A stretch of 64,000 nucleotides of DNA from Pseudomonas nunensis (GTDB taxonomy: Bacteria > Pseudomonadota > Gammaproteobacteria > Pseudomonadales > Pseudomonadaceae). Numbering within the stretch: the first letter of the stretch is position 1; every line of letters begins with the position of its first letter. Location: assembly GCF_024296925.1 (NCBI RefSeq), contig NZ_CP101125.1, forward strand, positions 6,935,001-6,999,000. Reading direction: 5' to 3'. A program made the translations under genes and the position numbers. The notes below the pieces were generated by a model. That model saw only the letters and a program-made list of their open reading frames with translations, ran no database searches and was not told the origin of the DNA. This document shows, one piece after another, positions 38,129 through 47,761 of this stretch.

Positions 38129-38152
38129 GCTACAAATTAATGAATTTGTAGC
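38129..38152 (+). promoter_or_regulatory. Palindrome upstream of katA (candidate operator)
   Basis: Perfect 10-bp inverted repeat GCTACAAATT-AATG-AATTTGTAGC, 78 bp upstream of the katA start. It is AT-rich with no T-run, so it looks more like a regulator site than a terminator. OxyR control of catalase is expected from other Pseudomonas, but this palindrome is not the known OxyR spacing pattern. Confidence 0.45.
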
Positions 38153-38229
38153 CTTCCTGATGAATGGTCAATACTCCGTCCCAAGCCGATTAGCCGGCAG
38201 TTCCAAAACTGACAGAGGAAGAAGATCGC

Positions 38230-39678
38230 ATGAGCCAAAACAAAACGCTTACGACCGCCAGTGGCGCTCCTGTCGCCGACAACCAGAATTCCCGCTCCGC
38301 CGGCCCTCGTGGTCCGCTGCTGCTCGACGATTTTCATCTGATCGAGAAGCTTGCCCACTTCAACCGTGAAAACATCCCTGAGCGTCGCGTACACGCCAAA
38401 GGTTCGGGCGCTTACGGCACGTTCACCGTCACTCGCGACATCACTCAATACACCAGCGCCAAGCTGTTCGAATCCGTTGGCAAGCAAACGCCTACCTTCT
38501 TGCGGTTTTCCACCGTAGGTGGTGAGCGCGGTTCGGCGGATACCGAGCGCGATCCTCGCGGCTTCGCTTTGAAGTTCTACACCGAAGAAGGCAACTGGGA
38601 CATCGTTGGCAACAACACGCCAGTGTTCTTCATTCGCGACCCACTGAAATTCCCTGACTTTATCCACACCCAAAAGCGCCTGCCGCAAAGCAACCTGAAA
38701 AGCGCTCAGATGATGTGGGACTTCTGGTCGCACTCTCCAGAGGCGCTGCACCAGGTCACTATCCTGTTCTCGGACCGCGGCATCCCTGACGGCTACCGTC
38801 ACATGCACGGCTTCGGCAGCCACACTTACAGCCTGATCAACGCCGTGGGCGAGCGTCACTGGGTGAAATGGCACTACAAGACCAAGCAAGGGATCAAGAA
38901 CCTTGCGCCGGCAGACGCTGCCCGCCTGGCTGGTACCGACCCGGATTACGCCCAGCGGGATCTGTTCGGTGCGATCGAGCGCGGTGACTTCCCGAAATGG
39001 CGCGTGTGCATTCAGGTCATGACCGAAGCCCAGGCTGCGGCGCACTACGAGAACCCGTTCGACGTGACCAAAACCTGGTCGCAGAAAGAATTCCCGCTGA
39101 TCGAAGTGGGCGAACTGGAGCTCAACCGCAATCCGCAGAACTATTTCGCTGAAGTGGAGCAAGCGGCATTCGGTCCGAGCAACATGGTCCCGGGTGTTGG
39201 TCTGTCGCCGGATCGCATGCTGCAAGGTCGTGTGTTCGCATACGCTGATGCACACCGCTACCGTGTCGGCACCAACCACCAGCAACTGCCGGTGAATGCC
39301 CCGCGCAATCAGGTCAATACCTACCAGCGCGACGGTTCGATGGCATTCGGCAGCAACGGTGGTGCTGCGCCGAACTACGAGCCAAACAGCTACGTGGAAT
39401 CGCCGAAACAGGCGCCTCGTTATGCTGAACCTGCGTTGGCCCTGAGCGGTGCGGCGGATCGTTACGATCACCGCGAAGATACCGATTACTACAGCCACGC
39501 CGGTGCGCTGTTCCGCCTGATGAGTGACGAGCAGAAGATCCTGCTGATCAACAACATTGCCGGCGCGATGGCCGGGGTTTCCAGCGACGTCGTTGACCGT
39601 CAACTGCAGCACTTCTTCCGCGCTGACCCGGCGTACGGAGAAGCAATCGCAAAGGCGTTGGGCGTACAGCTTAACTAA
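38230..39678 (+). CDS. katA: Monofunctional haem catalase KatA
   Basis: 482-aa small-subunit catalase that dismutates H2O2; no signal peptide, so cytoplasmic. Active-site His55 ([10 protein letters not shown]), Asn128 ([12 protein letters not shown]) and the proximal haem ligand Tyr338 ([12 protein letters not shown]) are all present. Length matches P. aeruginosa KatA. The start ATG has a GAGGAAGAAG Shine-Dalgarno. It is followed by a ferritin gene; in P. aeruginosa that neighbour is reported to support KatA activity, presumably by iron supply. Confidence 0.96.
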   Translation: MSQNKTLTTASGAPVADNQNSRSAGPRGPLLLDDFHLIEKLAHFNRENIPERRVHAKGSGAYGTFTVTRDITQYTSAKLFESVGKQTPTFLRFSTVGGERGSADTERDPRGFALKFYTEEGNWDIVGNNTPVFFIRDPLKFPDFIHTQKRLPQSNLKSAQMMWDFWSHSPEALHQVTILFSDRGIPDGYRHMHGFGSHTYSLINAVGERHWVKWHYKTKQGIKNLAPADAARLAGTDPDYAQRDLFGAIERGDFPKWRVCIQVMTEAQAAAHYENPFDVTKTWSQKEFPLIEVGELELNRNPQNYFAEVEQAAFGPSNMVPGVGLSPDRMLQGRVFAYADAHRYRVGTNHQQLPVNAPRNQVNTYQRDGSMAFGSNGGAAPNYEPNSYVESPKQAPRYAEPALALSGAADRYDHREDTDYYSHAGALFRLMSDEQKILLINNIAGAMAGVSSDVVDRQLQHFFRADPAYGEAIAKALGVQLN

Positions 39679-39694
39679 GTCTAAACGAGAAGCA

Positions 39695-39720
39695 GAACCG
39701 CCCTCATTTGGGCGGTTTTT
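39695..39720 (+). terminator. Terminator after katA
   Basis: GAACCGCCC-TCATT-GGGCGG-TTTTT hairpin 17 nt after the katA stop, with a 5-base T-run. It separates katA from the ferritin gene. Confidence 0.9.
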
Positions 39721-39833
39721 GCGTTATTTAAACCACTTTTCTCAGAATATCTTCGCTTTTATCGCGCATTCGGCGTGACCAAACAGTCTCCTTGGTTCAA
39801 ACTACAGACTTTCAAGCAGGGAGATGTAGGGCG

Positions 39834-40298
39834 ATGCAAGGCCACCCAGACGTAATCGATTACCTCAACACGTTGCTGACCGGCGAACTGGCGGCGCGTG
39901 ATCAATATTTCATCCATTCGCGGATGTACGAGGACTGGGGTTTCACCGAGCTCTACGAACGTATCAACCACGAGATGGAAGAAGAAGCGCAGCACGCTGA
40001 CGCCCTGATGCGTCGCATCCTGATGCTCGAAGGCACGCCACGCATGCGTCCGGACGACCTGGATGTGGGCACCACAGTGCCTGACATGCTCGCTGCCGAC
40101 CTGCGACTGGAATACAAGGTCCGTGCCGCACTCTGCAAGGGCATCGAGCTCTGCGAGTTGCACAAGGACTACGTCAGCCGCGAGATTCTGCGCATTCAGC
40201 TGAACGATACCGAAGAAGATCACACCTACTGGCTGGAGAAGCAGTTGGGTCTGATCAAGTTGATCGGTCTGGAGAATTACCTGCAATCGCAGTTCTGA
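39834..40298 (+). CDS. bfrA: Bacterial ferritin (annotated BfrA in many genomes)
   Basis: 154-aa four-helix ferritin subunit for iron storage. Ferroxidase ligands Glu18, Glu51, His54, Glu94 and Glu127/His130 fit the family. The haem-ligating Met52 of true bacterioferritins is Ala here (EEEAQHAD), so this is probably a haem-free ferritin (FtnA type) despite the common bfrA name; the P. aeruginosa orthologue has been reclassified this way. The ATG at 39834 after CAGGGAGATGTAGGG is preferred; upstream codons are unconserved. Confidence 0.93.
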   Translation: MQGHPDVIDYLNTLLTGELAARDQYFIHSRMYEDWGFTELYERINHEMEEEAQHADALMRRILMLEGTPRMRPDDLDVGTTVPDMLAADLRLEYKVRAALCKGIELCELHKDYVSREILRIQLNDTEEDHTYWLEKQLGLIKLIGLENYLQSQF

Positions 40299-40323
40299 TT
40301 CCCGGAAAAACCCCCCCGGATAC

Positions 40324-40363
40324 AAAAAAGCCCCTGTCACCGACAAAGTGACAGGGGCTTTTT
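40324..40363. terminator. Bidirectional terminator between ferritin and uvrA
   Basis: AAAAAAGCCCCTGTCAC-CGACAAA-GTGACAGGGGCTTTTT: an 11-bp stem with A and T runs on both sides. It sits between the convergent ferritin (+) and uvrA (-) genes and can serve both. Confidence 0.95.
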
Positions 40364-40375
40364 CATGGGCCTGGA

Positions 40376-43210
40376 TCAGGCCTTGTCGCGAGCCAGCAGC
40401 GGCTTGAGGTAGAAGCCGGTGTGAGACTGCTTCATCTCCGACACTTCTTCCGGCGTACCGACGGCAATGATCTGCCCACCTTTGGAACCGCCTTCCGGCC
40501 CAAGATCCACCAACCAGTCAGCAGTCTTGATCACGTCCAGGTTGTGCTCGATCACCACCACGGTGTTGCCGTGGTCGCGCAGGCGATGCAGTACATCGAG
40601 CAATTGCTGGATATCCGCGAAGTGCAGGCCGGTGGTCGGCTCATCGAGGATGTACAGGGTCTTGCCGGTATCACGCTTGGACAGCTCGCGGGACAGTTTC
40701 ACCCGCTGGGCTTCGCCGCCGGACAGCGTCGTCGCGGATTGACCAAGCTTGATGTACGACAGACCGACATCCATCAGTGTCTGAAGCTTGCGCGCCAGAG
40801 CTGGCACCGCGTCGAAGAACACCCGCGCTTCCTCAATGGTCATCTCGAGGGTTTCGTGGATGCTCTTGCCCTTGTACTTGATCTCCAGGGTTTCGCGGTT
40901 GTAACGCTTGCTCTTGCACACGTCGCACGGCACATAGATGTCCGGCAGGAAGTGCATTTCCACCTTGATCAGGCCATCGCCCTGGCAAGCTTCGCAGCGT
41001 CCGCCCTTCACGTTGAAGGAGAAACGCCCCGGGCCGTAACCACGGGAGCGGGACTCAGGCACGCCGGCGAACAGTTCGCGAATCGGCGTAAACAGCCCGG
41101 TGTAAGTCGCCGGGTTGGAACGCGGCGTCCGACCAATTGGGCTCTGGTCGATGTCCACAACCTTGTCCAGATGCTCCAGGCCCTTGATGCTGTCGTGAGC
41201 GGCAGCTTCCAGCGTCGTCGCGCCGTTGAGTGCCGTGGCGCTCAGCGGGAACAGGGTGTTGTTGATCAGCGTCGATTTGCCCGAACCGGAGACGCCAGTC
41301 ACGCACGTCAGCAGGCCCAGCGGAATTTCCAGATCGACGTTGCGCAGGTTGTTGCCGCGAGCGCCCTTGAGCGACAGGGTCATCTTCTTGTTGCGCGGCG
41401 TACGTTTGGCCGGCACGGCAATCTTCACGCGGCCCGACAGGTACTTGCCGGTCAGCGAGTCCGGGTGCGCCATGACTTCGGCTGGCGTACCTTCGGCGAC
41501 GATATGCCCACCGTGCACACCGGCACCAGGACCGATGTCGACCACGTAGTCCGCCAGACGAATCGCATCTTCGTCGTGCTCGACCACAATCACCGTGTTG
41601 CCGATGTCGCGCAGGTGCTTGAGGGTGCCAAGCAAGCGGTCGTTGTCCCGCTGGTGCAGGCCAATCGACGGTTCGTCGAGGATGTACAGAACCCCCACCA
41701 GGCCGGCGCCGATCTGGCTGGCCAAGCGAATACGCTGGGCCTCACCGCCGGACAAGGTGTCCGCGCTGCGATCCAGCGACAGATAATCAAGACCGACGTT
41801 AACCAGGAACTGCAGGCGCTCGCGGATTTCCTTGAGAATCTTGTCGGCAATTTCGCCGCGACGGCCCGTCAGCTTCAACACGCCGAAATATTCGCATGCA
41901 TCGCCAATCGGCAGATTGGTCACGGCCGGCAAAGTCTTCTCGCCCACCCAGACGTGCCGCGCTTCGCGACGCAGACGCGTGCCACGGCAATCCGGGCAAG
42001 GCTGGGTGCTGAGGAATTTCGCCAGTTCTTCGCGCACCGAGGCGGACTCGGTTTCGCGGTAGCGGCGTTCCAGGTTCGGCACGATGCCTTCGAACGGGTG
42101 CGAACGTTTGACGATGTCGCCACGGTCGTTCAGGTACTTGAAATCGACATTCTGCGAACCGCTGCCGTGCAGGATGAACTTCTGCTGATCGGCCGGCAGA
42201 TCGTTGAACGGCACTTCCAGGCTGAACTTGTAGTGGGACGCCAGCGACCCGAGCATCTGGAAGTAATAGACGTTGCGCCTGTCCCAGCCGCGAATCGCGC
42301 CTTCTGCCAGGGTCAGTTCGCCGTTCACCAATCGCTTGATGTCGAAGAATTGTTTAACCCCCAGGCCATCGCACGTCGGGCAGGCGCCGGCCGGGTTGTT
42401 GAAGGAAAACAGCTTGGGTTCCAGCTCGCTGATCGCATGGCCGCAGATTGGGCAGGCGAAGCGCGCGGAGAAGATGATCTCTTCGCCAGGCTCGTCGTCC
42501 ATCGGCGCCACCAGGGCGATACCGTCGGCCAGTTTCAGCGCAGTCTCGAAGGATTCGGCGAGGCGCTGTTGCAGATCGGCGCGGACCTTGAAGCGGTCGA
42601 CGACAACATCAATCGAATGCTTCTTCTGTTTATCCAGCTTCGGCAACTCGTCCAGCTCGCACAGCCGGCCGTTGACCCGCGCACGCACAAAACCCTGGGC
42701 GCGCAGTTCTTCGAAGACCGACAGATGCTCGCCTTTACGCTCGCGAATCACCGGGGCCAACAGCATCAACTTGCTGCCTTCCGGTTGTGCGAGGACCAGG
42801 TCGACCATCTGACTGACGGTCTGGGCTTCCAGCGGAATATCGTGATCCGGGCAGCGCGGAATACCGACGCGGGCGTAAAGCAGGCGCAGGTAGTCGTAGA
42901 TTTCGGTGATGGTGCCGACGGTCGAACGCGGGTTATGCGACGTCGACTTTTGTTCGATGGAGATCGCTGGCGACAGGCCTTCGATGGTGTCGACGTCAGG
43001 CTTTTCCATCATCGACAGGAACTGCCGGGCGTAGGCCGACAGCGATTCGACATAGCGGCGCTGGCCTTCGGCGTACAGCGTGTCGAATGCCAGGGAAGAC
43101 TTGCCGGAGCCGGACAGGCCGGTGATGACGATCAGTTTGTCCCGTGGCAGGGTCAGGTCGATGTTCTTCAGGTTGTGGGTTCGGGCCCCACGAATCAGGA
43201 TCTTGTCCAA
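40376..43210 (-). CDS. uvrA: Excinuclease ABC subunit A
   Basis: 944-aa damage-sensing ATPase of nucleotide excision repair. Two ABC ATPase modules: first Walker [10 protein letters not shown] near residue 31-39, first signature [14 protein letters not shown], second Walker [11 protein letters not shown] and second signature [15 protein letters not shown]. Zinc motifs CPICGH/CPTCDG and [15 protein letters not shown] are visible. The start is taken as a TTG (43208-43210) giving [16 protein letters not shown]; an upstream ATG would add 24 unconserved residues. It diverges from the MFS gene at 43402. Confidence 0.96.
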   Translation of the reverse strand: MDKILIRGARTHNLKNIDLTLPRDKLIVITGLSGSGKSSLAFDTLYAEGQRRYVESLSAYARQFLSMMEKPDVDTIEGLSPAISIEQKSTSHNPRSTVGTITEIYDYLRLLYARVGIPRCPDHDIPLEAQTVSQMVDLVLAQPEGSKLMLLAPVIRERKGEHLSVFEELRAQGFVRARVNGRLCELDELPKLDKQKKHSIDVVVDRFKVRADLQQRLAESFETALKLADGIALVAPMDDEPGEEIIFSARFACPICGHAISELEPKLFSFNNPAGACPTCDGLGVKQFFDIKRLVNGELTLAEGAIRGWDRRNVYYFQMLGSLASHYKFSLEVPFNDLPADQQKFILHGSGSQNVDFKYLNDRGDIVKRSHPFEGIVPNLERRYRETESASVREELAKFLSTQPCPDCRGTRLRREARHVWVGEKTLPAVTNLPIGDACEYFGVLKLTGRRGEIADKILKEIRERLQFLVNVGLDYLSLDRSADTLSGGEAQRIRLASQIGAGLVGVLYILDEPSIGLHQRDNDRLLGTLKHLRDIGNTVIVVEHDEDAIRLADYVVDIGPGAGVHGGHIVAEGTPAEVMAHPDSLTGKYLSGRVKIAVPAKRTPRNKKMTLSLKGARGNNLRNVDLEIPLGLLTCVTGVSGSGKSTLINNTLFPLSATALNGATTLEAAAHDSIKGLEHLDKVVDIDQSPIGRTPRSNPATYTGLFTPIRELFAGVPESRSRGYGPGRFSFNVKGGRCEACQGDGLIKVEMHFLPDIYVPCDVCKSKRYNRETLEIKYKGKSIHETLEMTIEEARVFFDAVPALARKLQTLMDVGLSYIKLGQSATTLSGGEAQRVKLSRELSKRDTGKTLYILDEPTTGLHFADIQQLLDVLHRLRDHGNTVVVIEHNLDVIKTADWLVDLGPEGGSKGGQIIAVGTPEEVSEMKQSHTGFYLKPLLARDKA

Positions 43211-43401
43211 AGTGGCCTCGCTCGGCGGGCGTCGAAAACGTAGGAGTATACGGCCAAATACTGGATGGATGCACACTATCAAATGCGGGGTGCGCAGGCT
43301 TACATGAAGACTGCGTCATCTATGCGCGTCATAGCGTCGCGATATACCCCGTCAATCGATGGGACTGGTAGAATCGCCGCCGGTTCACATGAGGTTTTTC
43401 C

Positions 43402-44799
43402 ATGCACGATCCCCACAGCGAACGCATGAGTGGCAGTGAGACCCGCGCAGCAAGCGGTCTGGCCCTGGTGTTCGCCTTCCGTATGCTTGGCATGTTCATG
43501 GTGTTGCCGGTACTGGCGACCTATGGGATGGATCTGGCGGGAGCGACCCCGGCCCTTATCGGGTTGGCGATTGGCGCTTACGGCCTGACCCAGGCGCTGT
43601 TCCAGATTCCGTTCGGGATCATTTCCGACCGTATCGGCCGACGCCCGGTGATTTACCTGGGGCTGATCGTTTTCGCCCTGGGCAGCGTGCTGGCGGCCAA
43701 CGCCGATTCGATCTGGGGCGTTATCGCCGGACGCGTCCTGCAAGGCGCCGGCGCGATTTCCGCAGCGGTCATGGCCTTGCTGTCAGACCTGACCCGCGAG
43801 CAGCACCGGACCAAAGCCATGGCCATGATCGGCATGACGATCGGTCTGTCGTTCGCTGTCGCGATGGTGGTTGGACCGCTGCTGACCCGCGCCTTCGGAC
43901 TGTCCGGACTGTTCCTCGCCACCGGCGGCATGGCGCTGTTCGGCATCGTGATCGTGATGTTCATGGTGCCGAAATCTACCGGCCCGTTGCAGCATCGCGA
44001 ATCCGGCGTCGCACGCCAGGCTTTACTGCCGACACTCAAGCACCCGGACCTGCTGCGCCTGGACCTGGGCATTTTTGTGTTACATGCGATGTTGATGTCG
44101 AGCTTCGTTGCATTGCCCCTGGCCCTGGTCGAAAAAGCCGGGTTGCCCAAAGAACAGCACTGGTGGGTCTACCTGACCGCGCTGCTGATTTCCTTCTTCG
44201 CCATGATCCCGTTCATCATCTACGGCGAGAAGAAACGCAAAATGAAACGAGTTTTATTGGGCGCCGTCGCGACGCTGATGCTCACTGAGCTATTCTTCTG
44301 GCAGTTCGGTGACAGCTTGCGAGCCCTGGTGATCGGGACGGTGGTGTTCTTCACCGCGTTCAATCTGCTGGAAGCTTCCTTGCCATCGCTGATCAGCAAG
44401 GTTTCACCGGCGGGCGGCAAAGGCACTGCGATGGGGGTTTATTCCACCAGCCAGTTCCTTGGTTCGGCGCTCGGTGGCATCCTCGGAGGCTGGCTTTTCC
44501 AGCATGGCGGTTTGTCGGTTGTGTTCCTTGGATGCGCCGGCCTGGCTGCACTTTGGCTAGCCTTTGCTGTTACCATGCGCGAACCTCCCTACGTGACGAG
44601 TCTGCGCTTGCCGTTGTCGGCCGAGGCGATCCGCGAAGCGGGTCTGGTCGAGCGCCTGAAGGCCGTCGTAGGGGTAACAGATGCAGTGATCGTTGCAGAC
44701 GAAGCGGCGATTTACATCAAATTGGACACAGAACTATTGGATCGCACCACCCTCGAGCGCCTGGTGAACAACCCGCCCGAGGCAGCGTGCGTAGCCTAG
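43402..44799 (+). CDS. MFS transporter (DHA1-like), conserved next to uvrA and ssb
   Basis: 465 aa, inner membrane. Twelve hydrophobic segments spread over about residues 15-400; the MFS motif GIISDRIGRRPV lies in the loop after TM2 (about 73-84). An unusual cytoplasmic tail of some 65 residues follows the last TM (VKAVVGVTDAVIVADEAAIYIKLDTELLDR region), which resembles a small alpha/beta appendage. Substrate unknown. The ssb Shine-Dalgarno begins in its stop codon, so the two are coupled. This uvrA-MFS-ssb order is a conserved Pseudomonas arrangement. Confidence 0.85.
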   Translation: MHDPHSERMSGSETRAASGLALVFAFRMLGMFMVLPVLATYGMDLAGATPALIGLAIGAYGLTQALFQIPFGIISDRIGRRPVIYLGLIVFALGSVLAANADSIWGVIAGRVLQGAGAISAAVMALLSDLTREQHRTKAMAMIGMTIGLSFAVAMVVGPLLTRAFGLSGLFLATGGMALFGIVIVMFMVPKSTGPLQHRESGVARQALLPTLKHPDLLRLDLGIFVLHAMLMSSFVALPLALVEKAGLPKEQHWWVYLTALLISFFAMIPFIIYGEKKRKMKRVLLGAVATLMLTELFFWQFGDSLRALVIGTVVFFTAFNLLEASLPSLISKVSPAGGKGTAMGVYSTSQFLGSALGGILGGWLFQHGGLSVVFLGCAGLAALWLAFAVTMREPPYVTSLRLPLSAEAIREAGLVERLKAVVGVTDAVIVADEAAIYIKLDTELLDRTTLERLVNNPPEAACVA

Positions 44800-44808
44800 G
44801 AGAACGTT

Positions 44809-45336
44809 ATGGCCCGTGGGGTTAACAAAGTCATATTGGTCGGTACTTGCGGCCAGGATCCCGAAGTTCGCTACTTGCCTAACGGTAACGCCGTGACCAA
44901 CCTGAGTCTGGCGACCAGCGAACAGTGGACCGACAAGCAAACCGGTCAGAAGGTCGAGAAGACCGAATGGCACCGTGTTTCGATGTTCGGCAAGGTTGCC
45001 GAAATCGCCGGCGAATACCTGCGCAAGGGTTCGCAGGTCTACATCGAAGGCAAGCTGCAAACCCGCGAGTGGGAAAAAGACGGTATCAAGCGTTACACCA
45101 CTGAAATCGTGGTCGACATGCAAGGCACCATGCAACTGCTGGGTGGCCGTCCACAACAGGGCGACCAACAAGGCGGGGGCAATAACTACCAGCAGTCCGC
45201 TCCAGCCCCACGCCAACAGGCTCCGCGTCCGCAGCAGTCGGCTCCACAGCAGTCGCGCCAGGCTCCGCCTCCACAGCAGGCAGCGCCGCAACCGGCTCCG
45301 GATTTCGACAGCTTTGATGACGATATCCCGTTCTGA
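44809..45336 (+). CDS. ssb: Single-stranded DNA-binding protein
   Basis: 175 aa. N-terminal OB fold (residues 1 to about 110; [20 protein letters not shown]), then a Gln/Pro/Gly-rich disordered linker with long Q- and A-rich stretches, ending in the acidic tip DSFDDDIPF that recruits repair and replication proteins. The start is 9 nt after the MFS stop with a TAGGAGAACG Shine-Dalgarno. Confidence 0.96.
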   Translation: MARGVNKVILVGTCGQDPEVRYLPNGNAVTNLSLATSEQWTDKQTGQKVEKTEWHRVSMFGKVAEIAGEYLRKGSQVYIEGKLQTREWEKDGIKRYTTEIVVDMQGTMQLLGGRPQQGDQQGGGNNYQQSAPAPRQQAPRPQQSAPQQSRQAPPPQQAAPQPAPDFDSFDDDIPF

Positions 45337-45362
45337 TTTGTAGCTTTCTCAGAACCGTAAAC

Positions 45363-45400
45363 AAAAAAAGCGAAGCCATTCATCTGGCTTCGCTTTTTTG
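45363..45400. terminator. Bidirectional terminator between ssb and the osmC-ycaO gene
   Basis: AAAAAAAGCGAAGCCA-TTCATC-TGGCTTCGCTTTTTT: a 9-bp stem with A and T runs on either side, between convergent genes, usable from both strands. Confidence 0.94.
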
Positions 45401-45410
45401 TTGGTGTTGT

Positions 45411-47615
45411 TTAACGGCTTGAAGCGGTCACATTAGCCCGTGCCGAGTGCAGTTTCTTGTAGCTCTCGATCAACCGCAGGTGCCGGTCGAGTCCCTCCAA
45501 TTTCATGCTGGTCGGCGCCAAGCCATGGAAGCGCACGCTGCCGTCCACCGAACCAATCGCTGCATCCGTGCGCTCGTTGCCAAACATCCGGCGGAAATTG
45601 GCCTCGTAGTCTTCCAGTTCCAGGTCTTCGTCCAGTTTCATCTCCAGCACCACGTTGACGGCCTGGTAGAACAAGCCGCGCTCAACCGTGTTGTCGTTGT
45701 ACTGCAGGAACATTTCCACCGCTTCTTTTGCCTCTTCGTATTGCTGCAGGGCGAGATAAATCAGCAGCTTCAACTCCAGGATCGTCAACTGACCCCACGC
45801 CGTGTTGTCGTCGAATTCGATGCCGATCAACGAAGTGATGTCGGTGTAGTCATCCAGCTCACTTTCCACCAGACGCTCCACCAATGCTCGCAGTTCTTCT
45901 TCGTCCAAGCGATGCAGGTTGAGGATGTCGGCGCGGAAGAACAGCGCTTTGTTGGTGTTATCCCAGATCAGGTCGTCGGCGGGATAGATTTCCGAGTAGT
46001 CCGGCACCAGGATGCGGCAGGCCTTCGCTCCGATATGCTCGTAGACCGCCATGTACACTTCTTTGCCCATGTCTTTGAGAATGCCGAACAGGGTCGCGGC
46101 TTCCTCGGCATTCGAGTTTTCACCCTGGCCGGAGAAGTCCCACTCCACGAATTCGTAATCGGACTTGGAGCTGAAGAAGCGCCACGACACCACGCCGCTG
46201 GAGTCGATAAAGTGCTCGACGAAATTATTCGGCTCGGTCACCGCATGGCCTTCAAACGTCGGCTGCGGCAAGTCGTTGAGACCTTCGAAGCTGCGGCCCT
46301 GGAGCAATTCGGTGAGGCTGCGTTCCAGCGCCACTTCCAGGCTTGGGTGCGCGCCGAACGAGGCGAACACACCGCCAGTGCGCGGGTTCATCAGCGTGAC
46401 GCACATCACCGGGAATTCACCGCCCAGGGACGCATCCTTCACCAGCACCGGGAACCCTTGTTCTTCCAGCGCCTGAATCCCGGCGAGTATCCCAGGGTAC
46501 TTCGCCAGCACGTCGGCCGGTACGTCCGGCAGGGCAAATTCGCCTTCGATGATTTCGCGTTTTACCGCACGCTCGAAGATTTCCGACAGGCACTGCACCT
46601 GGGCTTCGGCCAGCGTGTTACCGGCGCTCATGCCGTTGCTCAGGAACAGGTTTTCGATGAGGTTGGATGGGAAATACACGACTTCGCCGTCCGACTGACG
46701 CACGAACGGCAGCGAGCAGATGCCGCGTTCTTCGTTGCCCGAGTTGGTGTCGATCAGGTGGGAGCCGCGCAGCTCGCCTTCGCGGTTGTAAATCTTCAGG
46801 CAGTACTCGTCGAGGATTTCGCTCGGCAATGCATCTTTGCGGCCAGGCTTGAACCAGCGTTCATCTGGGTAATGCACAAACTCTGCGTTGGCGATGTCTT
46901 CGCCCCAGAACTGGTCGTTGTAGAAGAAGTTGCAGTTGAGTCGCTCGATAAACTCGCCCAGCGCCGACGCCAATGCGCCTTCTTTGGTCGCGCCCTTGCC
47001 ATTGGTGAAGCACATCGGCGAGTGCGCGTCGCGGATGTGCAGCGACCACACGTTGGGCACGATATTGCGCCACGAGGCGATTTCAATCTTCATGCCGAGG
47101 TCCGCCAGAATGGCCGACATGTTGGCGATGGTCTGCTCCAGCGGCAGGTCCTTGCCAGCAATGAAAGTGCTCGCCTCTGAACTGGCAGCCGGCATCAACA
47201 ACGCCTGGGCGTCGGCGTCGAGGTTTTCCACTTCTTCGATGACAAACTCAGGCCCGGCCTGCACCACTTTTTTCACGGTGCAGCGGTCGATGGAACGCAG
47301 GATGCCCTGGCGGTCCTTGTCGGAAATATCCGCAGGCAGTTCGACCTGAATCTTGAAAATCTGGTTGTAGCGGTTTTCCGGATCAACAATGTTGTTCTGC
47401 GACAGGCGGATATTTTCGGTGGGAATACTGCGAGTGTCGCAGTACAGCTTCACGAAATACGCCGCACACAACGCCGATGAAGCGAGGAAGTAATCGAACG
47501 GGCCCGGTGCCGAGCCATCGCCCTTGTAGCGGATAGGTTGATCGGCCACCACCGTGAAGTCATCGAACTTTGCTTCAAGCCGAAGGTTGTCGAGAAAGTT
47601 GACCTTGATTTCCAT
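45411..47615 (-). CDS. OsmC-YcaO fusion protein
   Basis: 734 aa, about 150 longer than E. coli YcaO. Residues 1-140 form an OsmC-like domain with the two expected Cys: Cys50 (SSALCAAY) and Cys112 (DRCTVKK), as in organic-hydroperoxide reductases. Residues about 150-560 are YcaO, with the nucleotide-binding motif at 206-226 (GKGATKEGALASALG then EFIERL). The C-terminal 170 residues are helical and TPR-like. YcaO enzymes phosphorylate amide oxygens; E. coli YcaO assists RimO methylthiolation of ribosomal S12 Asp89. A hydroperoxide-linked thiol role for the fusion is inference. It lies 146 bp downstream of the yjf island on the same strand with no clear terminator between, so read-through is possible. 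Confidence 0.85.
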   Translation of the reverse strand: MEIKVNFLDNLRLEAKFDDFTVVADQPIRYKGDGSAPGPFDYFLASSALCAAYFVKLYCDTRSIPTENIRLSQNNIVDPENRYNQIFKIQVELPADISDKDRQGILRSIDRCTVKKVVQAGPEFVIEEVENLDADAQALLMPAASSEASTFIAGKDLPLEQTIANMSAILADLGMKIEIASWRNIVPNVWSLHIRDAHSPMCFTNGKGATKEGALASALGEFIERLNCNFFYNDQFWGEDIANAEFVHYPDERWFKPGRKDALPSEILDEYCLKIYNREGELRGSHLIDTNSGNEERGICSLPFVRQSDGEVVYFPSNLIENLFLSNGMSAGNTLAEAQVQCLSEIFERAVKREIIEGEFALPDVPADVLAKYPGILAGIQALEEQGFPVLVKDASLGGEFPVMCVTLMNPRTGGVFASFGAHPSLEVALERSLTELLQGRSFEGLNDLPQPTFEGHAVTEPNNFVEHFIDSSGVVSWRFFSSKSDYEFVEWDFSGQGENSNAEEAATLFGILKDMGKEVYMAVYEHIGAKACRILVPDYSEIYPADDLIWDNTNKALFFRADILNLHRLDEEELRALVERLVESELDDYTDITSLIGIEFDDNTAWGQLTILELKLLIYLALQQYEEAKEAVEMFLQYNDNTVERGLFYQAVNVVLEMKLDEDLELEDYEANFRRMFGNERTDAAIGSVDGSVRFHGLAPTSMKLEGLDRHLRLIESYKKLHSARANVTASSR

Positions 47616-47761
47616 GGGGGATTACCAGAATAACGGGATAGACGAATTGGCCGCCATTATCCGGCTTTTCAGTCGTAAGTCTCGTTCTGTGCCTGGTTTG
47701 TCCCTGTTTCACCCTGAAGCCCGATGCACGGCACCGGGCCTTTTTTTAGGCGATGGATCGA
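47616..47761. other. Gap between yjfC-like and osmC-ycaO genes
   Basis: 146 bp with no gene. A short hairpin (GCCCG 47719-47723 with CGGGC 47735-47739) is followed by a T7 run on the + strand only. It would therefore terminate rightward, not leftward, transcription and is not a terminator for the yjf island. Confidence 0.4.

Noticed and set aside
40421..43243. 940-codon open frame on the + strand opposite uvrA
   Set aside because: uvrA on the - strand has full ABC ATPase motifs; the + frame is low in recognisable sequence and is a shadow.
40376..45336. Prophage or genomic island border near uvrA-ssb
   Set aside because: No integrase, attachment repeat or phage gene; gene order is the usual chromosomal Pseudomonas order.
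45447..47180. 577-codon + strand open frame opposite the osmC-ycaO gene
   Set aside because: The - strand frame encodes OsmC and YcaO motifs end to end; the + frame has none.
47719..47747. Hairpin plus T7 run considered as terminator for the yjf-type island
   Set aside because: The T-run is on the + strand, so it cannot end the leftward island transcript, and no + strand gene ends there.
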